From NCBI GenBank assembly GCA_037447655.1, contig JBBHKE010001484.1, positions 1 through 64,000 of the forward strand: a DNA stretch of 64,000 bases, written 5' to 3'. Under the pieces are notes generated by a model. That model worked only from the letters and a program-made list of their open reading frames with translations, had not been told where the DNA came from and did no database searches. Below are positions 46,157 to 57,134 of this stretch, piece after piece; positions within the stretch are counted from its first letter, which is position 1, and every line of letters begins with the position of its first letter. The translations under genes and the position numbers were made by a program. The DNA is from Zygnema cylindricum. Its lineage: Eukaryota > Streptophyta > Zygnematophyceae > Zygnematales > Zygnemataceae.

Positions 46157-47716
46157 TTATGGAAAAGGTAATCTGTGGATCTTTCCAAGTGAGCATCCAT
46201 CACATAATTTCACATGCTGAGAAGAAAGAGAAACACCCTCAACCTTTCCTAAAATCACCATCTTTTGTAAGCTATCATAATTGACATGGCCCAATCTCTT
46301 ATGCCATAGCTCATTGACAGATGATACATCGGAATAGAGAATATCATTATCTTTGTATTCAGCCATAATCATCTTATACATCTTACTTGCATCTTTGGTT
46401 CCTGTCACTCTAACTTTACGTAGTTTGCTAACAACATGTTTTCCTCCTTTGAGGATTACATCAAAGCCTTTGCTTTCTACCAAAGAAGTAGAAAATAGAT
46501 TCTTTTTGAACTCTGGTACATGTAGCACATTGTGGAGAGTTATTTCTACAAACTTCCCCCCCACATCTACCATTAAAGATACACCACCCTGAGCTGAAGT
46601 TTGCACACTCATGCCGTAGGCATAGTAGATGTTCTTTGGAGCTGTCGCCTTGAGGTTGGAAAAACTCGATTTATTCCAACACATGTGTGCCAACGCTCCC
46701 GTATCCATGATCCATCTTGTATCTTTTTGACCTTCCATGCGTGCTACCATTGCGAATAAATCTGCTTCTTCATCTTCAACATTAGAGAATGAATTATCTT
46801 CTTTAGTTGCATAACTTGAGAAGAAAGCAGTTTCACGAGAAGAGTTCCCAAAAAAGCCCTTATGATATGGGCTCTGCTGCCAGCCTGGATGATATAGTCC
46901 TGATTCATTTGCCTTTTTAAGCTTCAAACACTACCTATATCCATGTCCCCTTTCAGAGCAATAAAATCAAGTAGTAGACTATCTAGTTTGCCTATTACTA
47001 TACTGATTCAGATTTTGATTCCTATCCTGATTTTTGTTCTGATTAAGTAATGTTTTTCTGTCAAAATTTGTTTTTAAAGCTTCTTCCTTTCTTTCACCAT
47101 GTAGTGTTTTCGTAGTTGCTTCCTCTTCTAAGTTCAGATTGTATGCTAACTGAAATGTCCAGCTAGACTTATCATGCGTTTTTAGCTGGACAGAAACTCC
47201 TTTCATATTACTAAGGAGTCTTCTAACAAGTAGAGCTGCCTGCTGGAACTCAAGAAATGAGCCACCAGCAGACGAATGTGCATCGATAAGAGCACGAAAG
47301 TTGTCACAATACTCCACCATACTCCCCCCGGAGTATTTATAGTCCCAGATTTTTCCAGCAACTAGGAGTTCCTCTTGGACATTGGATTTCTCGAAAGCAG
47401 ATTTTAGTGATTCCCAGATTTCTTTTGCTTTCTTCATCTTTAGCCGAGACATAACCAAATTCTATGATATGCACAAAATCAGATTGTTTCGCGCCAATGA
47501 GTTTTTCCTCGCCCAACTTAGATCTGTTTCAGCTAGAGTGCCATCCAAGACCCCGAATAAATTAGCAGTTTCAAATGTGGATTCAACCATCGCTGCCCAG
47601 TATGCATGCTTTTGGCTATTGAATATGGAAATTCTTGAAGAAAGGCTCATAACATGTTGTTCGACGACCACAATCGCTGGAGGAGAGCCAGCAGCAGTAG
47701 TAGTGGATGTAGACAT
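46157..47716 (-). pseudogene. Copia-B gag, protease and integrase zinc domain
   Basis: Gag ATG at 47716 lies inside the 5' LTR; translation crosses the LTR end as VVVEQHVMSLSSRI. 46979-47458: MSRLKMKKAKEIWESLKSAF, YSGGSMVEYCDNFRALI. The zinc knuckle near 46940 has two stops (first Cys as TGA, a Gln as TAG). 46157-46927: protease RWIMDTGALAHMCWNKS, VPEFKKNLFSTSLVESKGF, then the complete integrase HHCC domain LWHKRLGHVNYDSLQKMV … CDGCSLGKIHRLPFP. One frameshift near 47460. Confidence 0.85.
47640..47654 (-). other. Copia-B primer-binding site, decayed
   Basis: Minus-strand TGTTATGAGCCTTTC at the LTR edge. The core GTTATG(G/A)GCC of the half initiator tRNA-Met site is still visible; the ends differ. 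Confidence 0.5.
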
Positions 47717-48631
47717 CTAAACAGAAGCTAACAAGCACCCTACTCAACAGCCAACTTCAAGATGTAATAGAATGCAACTGAGTGAACTATGCAAACTCAA
47801 ATTTTGCATAACAATAGTAAACACAGTGTAAAAACACTCCTCAAAGTTTCAACTCAATTGATCCAGCCAACCATAGAGATGTTCACACTACAGATTCACA
47901 AAAACTGCCTTAGTAGATTAATATCCCAAGACTTGGATAATTACAATTTGTCTAAGTCCTAAACTATATACTCACAGTGAGTATCTACTGGTCACACTAA
48001 TCAAAGTGACTGTACTACAGTACTGTCCTACGCTTACAACAAAATACTAAAACTGCACTAATAGTACTTCCAAACCTAATTTTGTCATTTCTCTAAATCA
48101 GAATAGTGCGACACTATTTGAAATTAGCTAAACTACAAATCCTTGTTTCCAGATATTTACAAATAGAAGGCTGTACATTAAAAGTTCCTGGCGCTTAGTC
48201 AGTAGTGTTCCATAGCATTCGGCTGACTGTTGTAGTGTAGTACGAAGCACTTGATACCGTCCAAGTGTGCTTCTCCATTTATGGTCCCTTTTAAATCGTG
48301 TCCGTCAATTCAATGTCAATCAGCGGCCCTTCTTGGTTGACCGTACCATACTTCTCTATATATGCCGTTTGCATTCCGTTCGTCCGATTTCATCAATCTG
48401 CTCATCAATCTCCCGACACGTGTAACTTGTCATTGGCGCTATTCCGTGAAACCTGAAACAACCTTTCATGCCGATGCGTGTCCAACTGGCCGTACATTAC
48501 ACTCTCTTAGTCTTCTGTTACCTTAACACTATTAGAGGTAAGTATTGCGGGTTTCCATTGCCCAAGATATTCTAAGTCCTTTTTCCCTCCTCACAGCTCT
48601 ATCTACTGAGTAAAGATTTTCAATTTCAACA
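47655..48631 (-). repeat. Copia-B 5' LTR
   Basis: 977 bp, plus-strand ends TGTTGTTCGACGACC and CAATTTCAACA, followed by target duplication GACTT. Confidence 0.9.
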
Positions 48632-48636
48632 GACTT

Positions 48637-48837
48637 ATCTGGGAGGTCACATGATCAAATCTTGGTCCAGTCCAACCTTCTTTTGCAGGAGTCGGGTTTT
48701 CTGCTCCATCCATCTGTCTGTCTCCTTTTCTGCATGGGGCAGCCATGGCTACCTGTTAGTCCTCAATGAATACGACAAGTATGAGGACTATTGTAAGACC
48801 AAAGTAAGAGTAAGAATATAAAAAACCTTTTTCAACA
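48637..48837 (-). repeat. Fragment E 5' LTR, right part
   Basis: Continues the LTR broken at 36519: remainder of the tRNA-like B-box region (GATCAAATCTTGG), GGCAGCCATGGCTAC, and the terminus CTTTTTCAACA at 48837. Marks the right edge of the copia cluster. Confidence 0.65.
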
Positions 48838-51175
48838 TGTACAACTTTGTGATGGTTAATGCGGCTACGAAACTTCCAACAACTGATAACGCTGACAAAT
48901 ACAAAGACAGTTGTAGACATTTAGTTTTTTGTAATTTTTTGACATGGTAGATGTTTTGGATTTTGTGACATTATGACGCCATGCTCACTGTGACAACGTC
49001 GACGTCACAAAATTCAAGAATTTTTGTTTCCGATTTCGTTTTTCAAATTTTTCTTATTCGAATTGCCATAATAATATACATAAAGGTAGTAAAAAAAAAG
49101 GTTTTAAATATCTTCCATTTAATTCCAATATTGCCATAACCATTTTTCATTCGTTGTATAGGTGGTACTTTCCCTGGAATCTAGTCGCGAGGAGATTTTT
49201 GATGAAGTTTTTTGATGGGCTCGATTCTCTTGCTTGGGGGTCGAAAAATGGAAAACGCCAAATTCGTTAATATGAGGACAAACATGAAGTACATTCAAAG
49301 TATTGACTTGACGTTTGCTGAATGTCTAAAGAATTGATTTTTTTGTACAGCTAAAGTTTTTCTCGTACGGAACTGCGTTTTGGGGGAAAACAATAAAATA
49401 AAGTCGATACTATAATACATGAGGACGTACCTTTAGGGTAGAATTCCAATAGGCGGTCCCAGTAAATGTGCGGACAAGTCTACTAACATCGTTTACTAAA
49501 AGTCTGCTCTATTTTGTCGGGCCAGTAACACGCTTTTTTTAATTATGATTGGCGCCATATAGGTTAAATTCAAGATTCAAAAGATCTTAAAAAAATCTAC
49601 AAACAGAAGACCAAAACGAAAGATATGTACGGTCGGAGGTAGTTAATGATTCGTACGTAAAGTTTGCGGCTAGTTTTTTCTTTTGAAAATGGAAATCAAA
49701 ATTTCGAAACAGAAAGGCAAAAAGATGCGGCAAACTTTGAATTTCGGTGGATGTCAAACGGAGCGTGCGAGGATGTTTTTGGCTTACTTGCATCTAGCGT
49801 GGCAGACGACACATGGCCTGTAGGACGTGTATGCATGTGATCGCTTGTTCCAAGTGGATATTTTTTTGCTTTTTCACGTGTACCAATGGTACACGACCAT
49901 TATCGTGCAACTCTCCTCACAAGGAGAGTATCTTCACACTGGACGATGTGCGCTATTGCTTCGGTGATCTCAAAAAGTGAAATATCCAACGGTCAAGAAT
50001 TACGCCTACATCATTGGAGCCTCGCGATAGCTTTCCAGGAACGATGTTTTGTCCAGTTACAACTTTTTGAGGTACGACTTTGTACTGCGTTGTATGAAAA
50101 CGTACGACGTCTAGTAGCAAACCCACTTTTTTTCTAATGGAGTTTTACCCTCCGCCAGTGTGACGACATCAGACTGATTTTCAAAAGTCAAGGTTACTAT
50201 TAAAAAGTCCGTTTGCCTTCAAACCGTACCACGTCTGCAGGAATATGTATATTGTTGTACTTTCTGACGTGAATTCTTTCACCAATTAAAATTTGCTTTT
50301 GCTAAAAGTGTTTCTCGAAAATAAATGACCTTAAATGCCAGAAAACAATCCAACAATTTGTATGCTATTTGGCAGCCCAACTACTTTCAGTTCTACTAAC
50401 GTGTGAAAAACCTACAAGGCCCATCTCGATTCAAATTTGTAGTGTTGTGTATCAATAAAAAAATTATCGCGATGACATCGATATCGATTGTTATCGGTTA
50501 TCGAACGGTCTGAGGTCTTGATATATCGGTTCGGATACCAAATTCATGGAATATGAAAATATGTATAAAAGATTTTACAATATACTGTATTATTTTTACT
50601 ATATAGCGTGAAGTCACGTGTAATTTGCTATGCTGTTTAATTGGAATTTATTACGGATAGCACATTGTCGACAAATTTAAAATAATTATTTATAGTTCTA
50701 AAACTATAGCACCGAAATTAAAAAAAAAAATACATTGTCAATTTGTAGAATAAAACGTTTTCGAAAACCACACAAAAAGACGAACAAATCTGTCAGATTG
50801 CCGCCATTATTAGCCATTTATAAATAAATAACAGTCAAAAAGACATTCTGGAAGGAGTACCCAAGTAAAACCCCCTTAAATTAGAAATGATGAAGAAAAT
50901 ATCGTGATGTTTTACCGAAATCGGGGGGAAGGGGGTCTAGAGGTCGCAAAAGTGAAAATTTTGTATAACGGAAATCGACCATTCTTTTCTTTAAATCTGA
51001 GTAACCGACGCCCGACCGTGTTGTGTCACGCTCCAAAATTGTTAACCGTTAACTGACCGTCGTTTACGAAAGTAAACGTTAACCGAAACTCGATTTGTCG
51101 CAACTAACCGTACCAGACTGTAACCGACAAAGTACAAAATTACAACGCTCGTTGTTTTTAGCGTTAAACAATTAT
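48838..51175. other. No gene seen
   Basis: AT-rich DNA without conserved coding. A GATATCGAT/TATCGGTT-rich palindromic stretch at 50460-50540 resembles 6370-6500 and 7040-7140 and probably belongs to a dispersed repeat. Confidence 0.45.
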
Positions 51176-52080
51176 TACACAGCGACTCGTAATTATCGTA
51201 AATATATCTTTTAGGTACACATAGAAAATTTGACAAACGTACAATTTCACGTCATTATGACGTTTGCACTACGCGGTTTGTGAAAACGCAGTTACATCAT
51301 AACGACATGTATTAAATCATTTTTTGTACTTTTTTCGTTAATACGATACAATTTTGCACGGTCAGACACCGATCGTAAGCCACGCTATTTAAAACGGTAC
51401 TATACTACATTGTGAATCGTTATTAGGTCAAAGTTTATATAGTGTTGCAAAAATTTTACCGTAATTTTTTTCTAATAATGAATTTGATTTTTTTTTTAAA
51501 AGGTGTATTCTAATTTCGGCATTAATGTTAATTTGGGAACAACAAAAATGGAATAATCGCCGTACGATTATATACATTAATATATGTATCCGTACAAAAT
51601 ATTAAAAATCGTACGCTGTCGTGAAATTTCATTATCTGTATATGTCAAACTCATTTACGTGTCAGACTAATCACGTTTTTTTAGCGCACGTTCCTATGCG
51701 TGCGCGTCCGACTTGATTCATTTTTTGTAAAATTTTCACTTGAAAAGGTACAATTATGTATGGTTTGACATCGCCCGTTCACCACACTATTTATATCTTA
51801 TTTTATTTTCGTTCTTTACGCTATTTTGTACGGTAAATTAATTATCGTCAAGGAAAAATCAAAATCATATATCCTATTTGAGGAAAAAAATCAATATTTT
51901 TATAACCCAAACATGAGTTATTAACACTAATGACGATTCACGGTGTATAGATATTAACGCTAATTCAAAAAATACCTTAAATAATGTAAAGAAAATTTTA
52001 GAGTTATTTACTATTTTTTAGGTTTTTGGGTCGTGGTGACGGAATTAGCGTTAATAACGCTATTTACGATTCGCAGTGTA
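51176..52080 (+). mobile_element. TIR element of the CACCGCGAATCG subfamily, split by a nested one
   Basis: Left end TACACAGCGACTCGTAATTA, right end TACGATTCGCAGTGTA. 51225-51400 repeats the internal blocks of 510-999 (TTTGCACTACGCGGTTTGTG, TTTTGCACGGTCAGAC). The remaining block (ACCTTAAATAATG …) resumes at 51948 after a nested element. Confidence 0.65.
51406..51947. mobile_element. TIR element nested in its own family, ~542 bp
   Basis: TACATTGTGAATCGTTATTA left, TAATGACGATTCACGGTGTA right, TA both sides; removing it rejoins the outer element in register with the copy at 510-999. Confidence 0.6.
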
Positions 52081-52476
52081 GGCTTAATGGGAAATTATGA
52101 TTTATAATACTATTTACTGCAAAGAGACTTGGTAGATGTAGTAGGTTATAGTCCACGTCTTTAATTGATAAGCATAAAATCCAAATAATTATTTGTAGTA
52201 TCAAATATAGAAATAATCAAATCATAACCTCGTCCTATTTTTGACTTTATTATACAAAATCTCAACCTAAAACTTAAAAATTACACAAAATCTATAAATC
52301 TAAAAGTGGGATTAATACAACGCTTTGGTAATTTGGTAAAATAAGCATTCCAGTTTAAGAAAGAAAAAAGATAAACAATAGAAAAACTGTGAAAAAAAAA
52401 TAAAAAATGAAAGAAACAAATATATAACTAATACTAACAAAAAAACAATAATTAGAAAAAAAAACAAAACAAAAAA

Positions 52477-52876
52477 TTATGCATTAAACATATTTCGGTT
52501 GGATCTAACAAACAAAAGGTCACTAATCATTGAAATCGCTAGTGAGCTCTTTTTGTTTGTTATTGTATTCCCGGCATCCGAAAAATTGCATTCAAACATG
52601 GAACTAAAAGCCGGAATAGCTAGAATAGATCTAGCAACACCAGCAAGAATAGGAAGTCCTCTTTTTTTCGCAAATACATCTAAATTTTTTTCCCACCATT
52701 CAAGTATGTTAAAGTTTAATCTTTCCTCGTTCTTTAATTTTAAATCAAATTAACGTTTCAATTCGTCACTAACAAGCGTTTTTTTGTCGGTGGAAATAAA
52801 AACCTAACTTTCGTCATCGCACTCACCAAAAAAATCTTAGCAACCAACTTAAAATGGTCGAAATTCCTCGCAAAAC
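52477..52876 (-). pseudogene. hAT transposase C-terminal dimerisation domain, decayed
   Basis: The minus-strand frame ending at a TAA at 52477-52479 reads ILEWWEKNLDVFAKKRGLPI, then LAGVARSILAIPAFSSMFEC, NFSDAGNTITNKKSSLA and ISMISDLLFVRSN. This is the hAT C-terminal dimerisation pattern (WW…, L-x-x-(I/L)-A-x-x-(I/L)-L-x-I-P, E-x-x-F-S, a K-R/S-S box). The frame continues upstream with two in-frame stops (about 52755 and 52810) into DKKTLVSDELKR. The N-terminal BED finger and catalytic part were not recognised; 52877-53320 may hold decayed sequence of the same element. Confidence 0.7.
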
Positions 52877-53320
52877 ATCAACGCCACCGTTTTCGCTTTT
52901 TTTTTTTCGGTCACTTGTTTTCGCCTGCGTTTTTGAAATAAACCTTCGAAGAAGTCCTCTCGAACTATCCGTGTCGGCCAAAGCTGAACATGTGTGAGTG
53001 TTAATTGTTGAAGTACCGTTTGTTGACTTGTATTGATAAACTATGAAACATGTATTACACGCCGCAAAACCTCCTCCTTCACTATGTATTTGTTTGATGT
53101 TTTAGTTTCATACACATGTTCAATTTTTTTCCAACAACTTGAAAGTGGCCCTGCTTTCTTTCACTGAGCAATTTCACCATTATTTTGTTTTTGAACTTCG
53201 TTTTGGATTATAGGTTTAAGAGAAGCAAAAATGCGTTTCTCTATTTTCGTGTATGACTAGGTTTTGTTTGAATTCTGGTCAAGTTTCTCTAACTGAAAGA
53301 ACAATTCAATTTTTTAATTT

Positions 53321-54098
53321 AGGGTGCGGCCCCATGTGGCTAGGTTCGGGTTTTTTCATGTCGTTTTCATGTATGACTTAGCGACGTTCTGCCGAAGCTG
53401 CAACCGTACGAAGAAATCGTAAATTTTATAAATTACAATTTGCGTCATTCTCAGACTTAAGATGTACGAAAATTTGTCGTTTTGTGTTTTTTCGACCCAC
53501 TGTTATGTCATCTTCAAACTTATCATGAATAACATCGACAATGTGTTTTAGGCTAAGAAAAACCGTTTACACCAATAGAAAAACATATTCCTACGTGTGA
53601 AATTTTTTGGATTTTTTTTGACCAAAGAAAAAACGACAAGGTTTTTGGTTTTTGTCCCCATGCATCTTGTACGGTTTTTTTTGCAGGGGTCTCGATGCTG
53701 TAGAGTCATTTCACGCAAAGGTGAAAAATTTGCAAAAGTGAATAATTTGCGAAGTCATGGCGGCCGGACAAGAGAGGTTTACGCAAAGGCATGCCGTACA
53801 GCCACGACTACAAGGATGCACGTCTACAATGTCACGCAAACACATGCTACGTACGAAACCGTTTCAAAAATTATGATATATCTTGCGACGCTTCAAAAAG
53901 TTTCGAAAAAATACGGAGCGGCAAAGGCAGATTGTACACGGTGACATCCATCACGGGTAATGTTCACGTTTACAATCGTCACAAACTTAAGTAACAATTT
54001 CAAGTAAACACATAGAGACACCTGTAATCGGGTTCGCCAGATCCGCGCTAAAATACAAAGTAGGTTAGCTAAGTTATAGCCACATGGAGCCGCACCCT
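53321..54098. mobile_element. TIR element, AGGGTGCGGC termini, ~778 bp
   Basis: AGGGTGCGGCCCCATGTGGC at left and GCCACATGGAGCCGCACCCT at right form ~22-bp inverted repeats with one or two mismatches. The AGGGTG-type end is compatible with a hAT-like non-autonomous element, which fits the neighbouring hAT remnant. No clear 8-bp target duplication. The open stretch 53597-53944 has no recognisable domain. Confidence 0.55.
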
Positions 54099-54685
54099 TA
54101 TTGTTTGAAACCTGAAAATAAGCTAATAATTAGGATTTGTCGTTGGAAATTGACGTAATAATTTGATTTCATCTGATTTATTAATTAATAAGTAAGACAT
54201 GTCGCATGACATTGACATAATAATATCATATATTTGTGGAAACACGGTATAAAACGCATAATTAGCACTTTGCAATAATGTACGATAAATTAGGAAACCA
54301 ATATTTACTATATGTCACTTGATATTTACGTTGTTCACACTTGAAAAAGGGGAAAACGGTATGGTATGAAAACGGTACTTTTTTTTGTCCGCCATGAACT
54401 GGCAGGTGACGTTAGCCTACGTCAACTAGCGTGTCGTGATATGAGCCCCTTGTCCATAGGAAAAGAAAACGCTTTGCGGACATGAAATGTACGAAGCGTT
54501 CCGAATCAAACCGTACTGCCACGCAAGCGTTTGTAGAGGCCGATAATAACCCCGGAAGAACTGAGAACATGCTGAAAAAATAAACCTCGGGCGGCCGAAA
54601 AAAAAAACAGCAAAAGACCACGCGGACATCTCACTCGAATCATCTCTTCCTTTCACTTTTAGCGTCTCAAAATTTTTGATAGGAA

Positions 54686-54751
54686 ATGTCTTGTGAACAG
54701 GTAGCTGAAGTGTCGAAGCGAATTAATAGTATTATACCACGAGGAGAGCTG
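54686..54751 (+). pseudogene. FtsH-like exon block 1 (…IIPRGE…)
   Basis: EQVAEVSKRINSIIPRGEL followed by a consensus splice donor (CTG/GTAAGG). It matches the start of the FtsH protease (M41) domain, where (Y/H)D-x-V-x-K-(V/I)-(S/T)-I-(I/V)-PRG-x-A precedes GG(L/I)T(F/Y)F. There are about three extra residues before IIPRG, and the phase at the donor does not fit the next block, so an exon is missing or the gene is decayed. Nothing upstream in the window (AAA+ Walker motifs, HEXXH) was found. Confidence 0.5.
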
Positions 54752-55498
54752 GTAAGGACTAACTGGTTTTTTTTTTTATTCGTTTAAGCTTGCTTGATAA
54801 GCTCGTTTTAGATGTCGCCTGGTTACATTTGTGGAATCGTTTTAGATGTCTATTACAACCTGGGTACACTTGTGGAAATTATTGGAAATTATTTACAATT
54901 TATGAGCAAAACGTGAGTAGCCTTATTTTCTGTAAAGTTTTATGGGTAGTTGTACGTACAGTTACTCACAGACCTGCACTTTTCTCACAAAAAATGAGTT
55001 TTCGATAGGCTACTTAACTTATTGGGAGAAAAGGGATGTCCTTTTTTTCTGTATGAAGAGTAGAAATCTTGTCTGTATAAAGAGTAGAAATCTTGTCTGT
55101 GTTTATTTTCGCCTGTGAGCTTTTTGAAGATGATGTATCACAGTCTTGAGGCTTTGGTCAAATGGACAATTTTGGTGAGAGGAATGCCTAAATGGACTAC
55201 AATAATGGGTCATTTTCTACTTCTCATGGTTCATTGTAAATAAGTCGTTTGCATGCTGGCAAATAACAATAAAGAGTTGGAAAAGGCTTTGTTAAGAGAT
55301 GTCAAATTGAAAGCGAAGAGAAAATCCTTGATTACGCAATCTAGCTTGTGGATTTATGCACTTCAGCTAAAACATTTTACATTTTTTTTTTACTAAAGTT
55401 TTTGCATGTGGTGAAAAGCTATTCTATATGCATAACTGCTATAATGCTGCCTGTTGAAATTTAGGGAGTTTGATCTTTTTTTAATTGTGTTATAATAG

Positions 55499-55663
55499 GT
55501 GGGATAACCTACTTTACATCGGACAAGAACCGACTCGAAAGTGGTCTCTACAGTAAGTATTTGGAGAGTCAGTTGGGCGGTGGCTTTAGGAGGGAGAGCC
55601 GCAGAGGAGCTCGTTTTTCGGAGTCAAAATGTGACTACAGACGCTACTAGTGACCTCAGTCAG
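55499..55663 (+). pseudogene. FtsH-like protease exon block 2
   Basis: After an acceptor (TTATAATAG) the frame reads GITYFTSDKNRLESGLYSKY, LESQL. After one extra base near 55575-55577 it continues AVALGGRAAEELVF and RSQNVTTDATSDLSQ, ending at CAG/GTTAGT. This is the diagnostic stretch of plastid FtsH: GG(L/I)TFF-x-P/S … RLESGLYS … QxAVALGGR-(V/A)-AEE-(V/L)-(I/V)-F … NVTTGASxD. RLESGLYS points to the FtsH1/FtsH5 (type A, VAR1) class of thylakoid membrane ATP-dependent zinc proteases, which degrade damaged photosystem II D1. The frameshift makes a pseudogene likely unless it is a sequencing error. Confidence 0.75.
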
Positions 55664-55726
55664 GTTAGTGTGGAGTGGAAACTGTTTTCGAATACTGAAA
55701 TTGTTGTTATCATTACTTAAATAACA

Positions 55727-55756
55727 GCTAGTGATGTCAGTCAGGTGAGTATGGAT
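55727..55756 (+). repeat. Partial duplicate of the end of FtsH block 2
   Basis: GCTAGTGATGTCAGTCAGGT GAGTATGGA repeats GCTACTAGTGACCTCAGTCA GGTTAGTGTGGA at 55643. It is preceded by ATAACAG (an acceptor-like site) and followed by a better donor (GTGAGT), so it could act as a 17-nt alternative exon end or be a simple duplication. Confidence 0.5.
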
Positions 55757-55859
55757 TTTCAAATGGGCTATTCACTACCTTACTGTCAAAACTGTTTGAG
55801 AGTTGGAGAGAGAAGTTAGAGATAGACTGCCTCGACTTCTATATTTCTTTTCAGACCTA

Positions 55860-57134
55860 GAAAATACTAATAAAACCATTAGTTTCTACAGAGTGCGTGC
55901 CAGAGGAAAGGTTTCTTGTGCTGGCGTTTCAGGAGGTGGTTCAGTCCCTGGTGTAGGAGGAATCTGCCCGCTGAGAATCCCACTCGACCTACGCCGCGTT
56001 TCTCCGATGAGTTTCAATACCTGTTCACTTAACTTCCGCATTTCTACCTCTAGGGCCTCCCAATCTACCATGACACGTCCGGCTTCGTCATAGCCTTGCC
56101 CTAGGATTTAGAACTTTCACTAGTTCATGGGCTCTTTTGACTACTTTGGTAAGATCTGCTATCCCCATCCACGGAAATTGTGGATCAATAAGTCTGGTCC
56201 GCCACCGTCCTTTGGACAAATCTTTTGGACCAGTACCCGAAACCTCTGGATCAGTAGGTTCGGATTGCCAGAGCCCTTCACAAAGGCGGACACGAGGTGC
56301 TGTAGGAGAAGTTCTCTCGGTGGAGGCTAACACTGGAGTTGGGAAAGTCTCTTCCTTGGGAAGAGGTGCGAATCTCCCCTTGCTGTCCCTGTAGTCAAAC
56401 CTCTTCTCTCTCAAGGGATCTCGGCCCTCCCTTTAGCTACCCACTTCTCCTCTACGAGACCATGAAGTGGTGCGTCCTTGGGAAGGTCTGTTGGTTGCGG
56501 TGTCTTGAGAGGAAGATGGAGGACGAGAATTGGGGGCTCTCTAGGACCGGTCGTGCCTTGACTGTGAAGAGCTACTCTACGAAGAGCTACTCAAGATCTC
56601 CACTACCCCTTCCACAAGTCTAACCACCCTGACTCGATCCGTCCAAGCCACTCTCTGCACTAACTCCTTGTTCACCTTCAGCTCATGGAGGTTATGAAGG
56701 GCAAGGAGTTCTTCACGACCAGGGCGGTGAGGATCCGCCAAAACCGCGGGGTCAATGTGAATCTCGGCCCAGGGTAGCTTGGATCTTGTATAAAGCCTTA
56801 CCTCCGGAAAAGGACCTAAATGGGGCTCCCTCTAAGCTTGCCTCTTTGGTCGGGCCTTTGGTGACACTAGGTTCCTTTCCTGAGCTTGTGCCTTGGCCTC
56901 CCTCCTTTCCTCGGCAAAGGCCTTGCCGGCCTCCGTGAAGGAGGGGGAATCTTCGGGATTTAGACTAGAAGGAGATGGGGGAGAAGTGGCCTCAAGTGGT
57001 TCTTTGGTCAGGGAATCAAAGACACTCTCCATGGGTACAGACTCCTCTGACATTTGAGGCCTTTCCTCTTGCCCACGCTTCTCCTCCCTACCGTGCTCTC
57101 TAGATCCATTATCCGTAGTCTCTCCTCCCCCCAT
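55860..57134 (-). pseudogene. Unrecognised charged ORF remnant, possibly gag-like
   Basis: Minus strand from MGGGETTDNGSREHGREEKR (57134), an acidic Pro/Ser/Glu region, then PWAEIHIDPAVLADPHRPGR and ELLALHNLHELKVNKELVQR. After several stops: PQFPWMGIADLTKVVKRAHE and LVKVLNPRAR; after a one-base shift, YDEAGRVMVDWEALEVEMRK and LSEQVLKLIGETRRRSSGI. GC-rich relative to its surroundings. A retrotransposon structural protein is my best guess; no zinc knuckle or enzyme domain was seen, and no LTR pair could be fixed. Confidence 0.35.

Larger units (their letters stand above)
36520..48631 (-). mobile_element. Copia-B: LTR retrotransposon split by Copia-C
   Basis: Minus orientation, TGTTGAAATTG … AACAACA LTRs (36520-37484 and 47655-48631), 5-bp target duplication GACTT at 36515-36519 and 48632-48636. 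About 6.2 kb once the 5.9-kb Copia-C is removed. It encodes gag, protease, integrase, RT and RNase H in copia order, all with frameshifts or stops. Inserted in the 5' LTR of fragment E. Confidence 0.9.
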
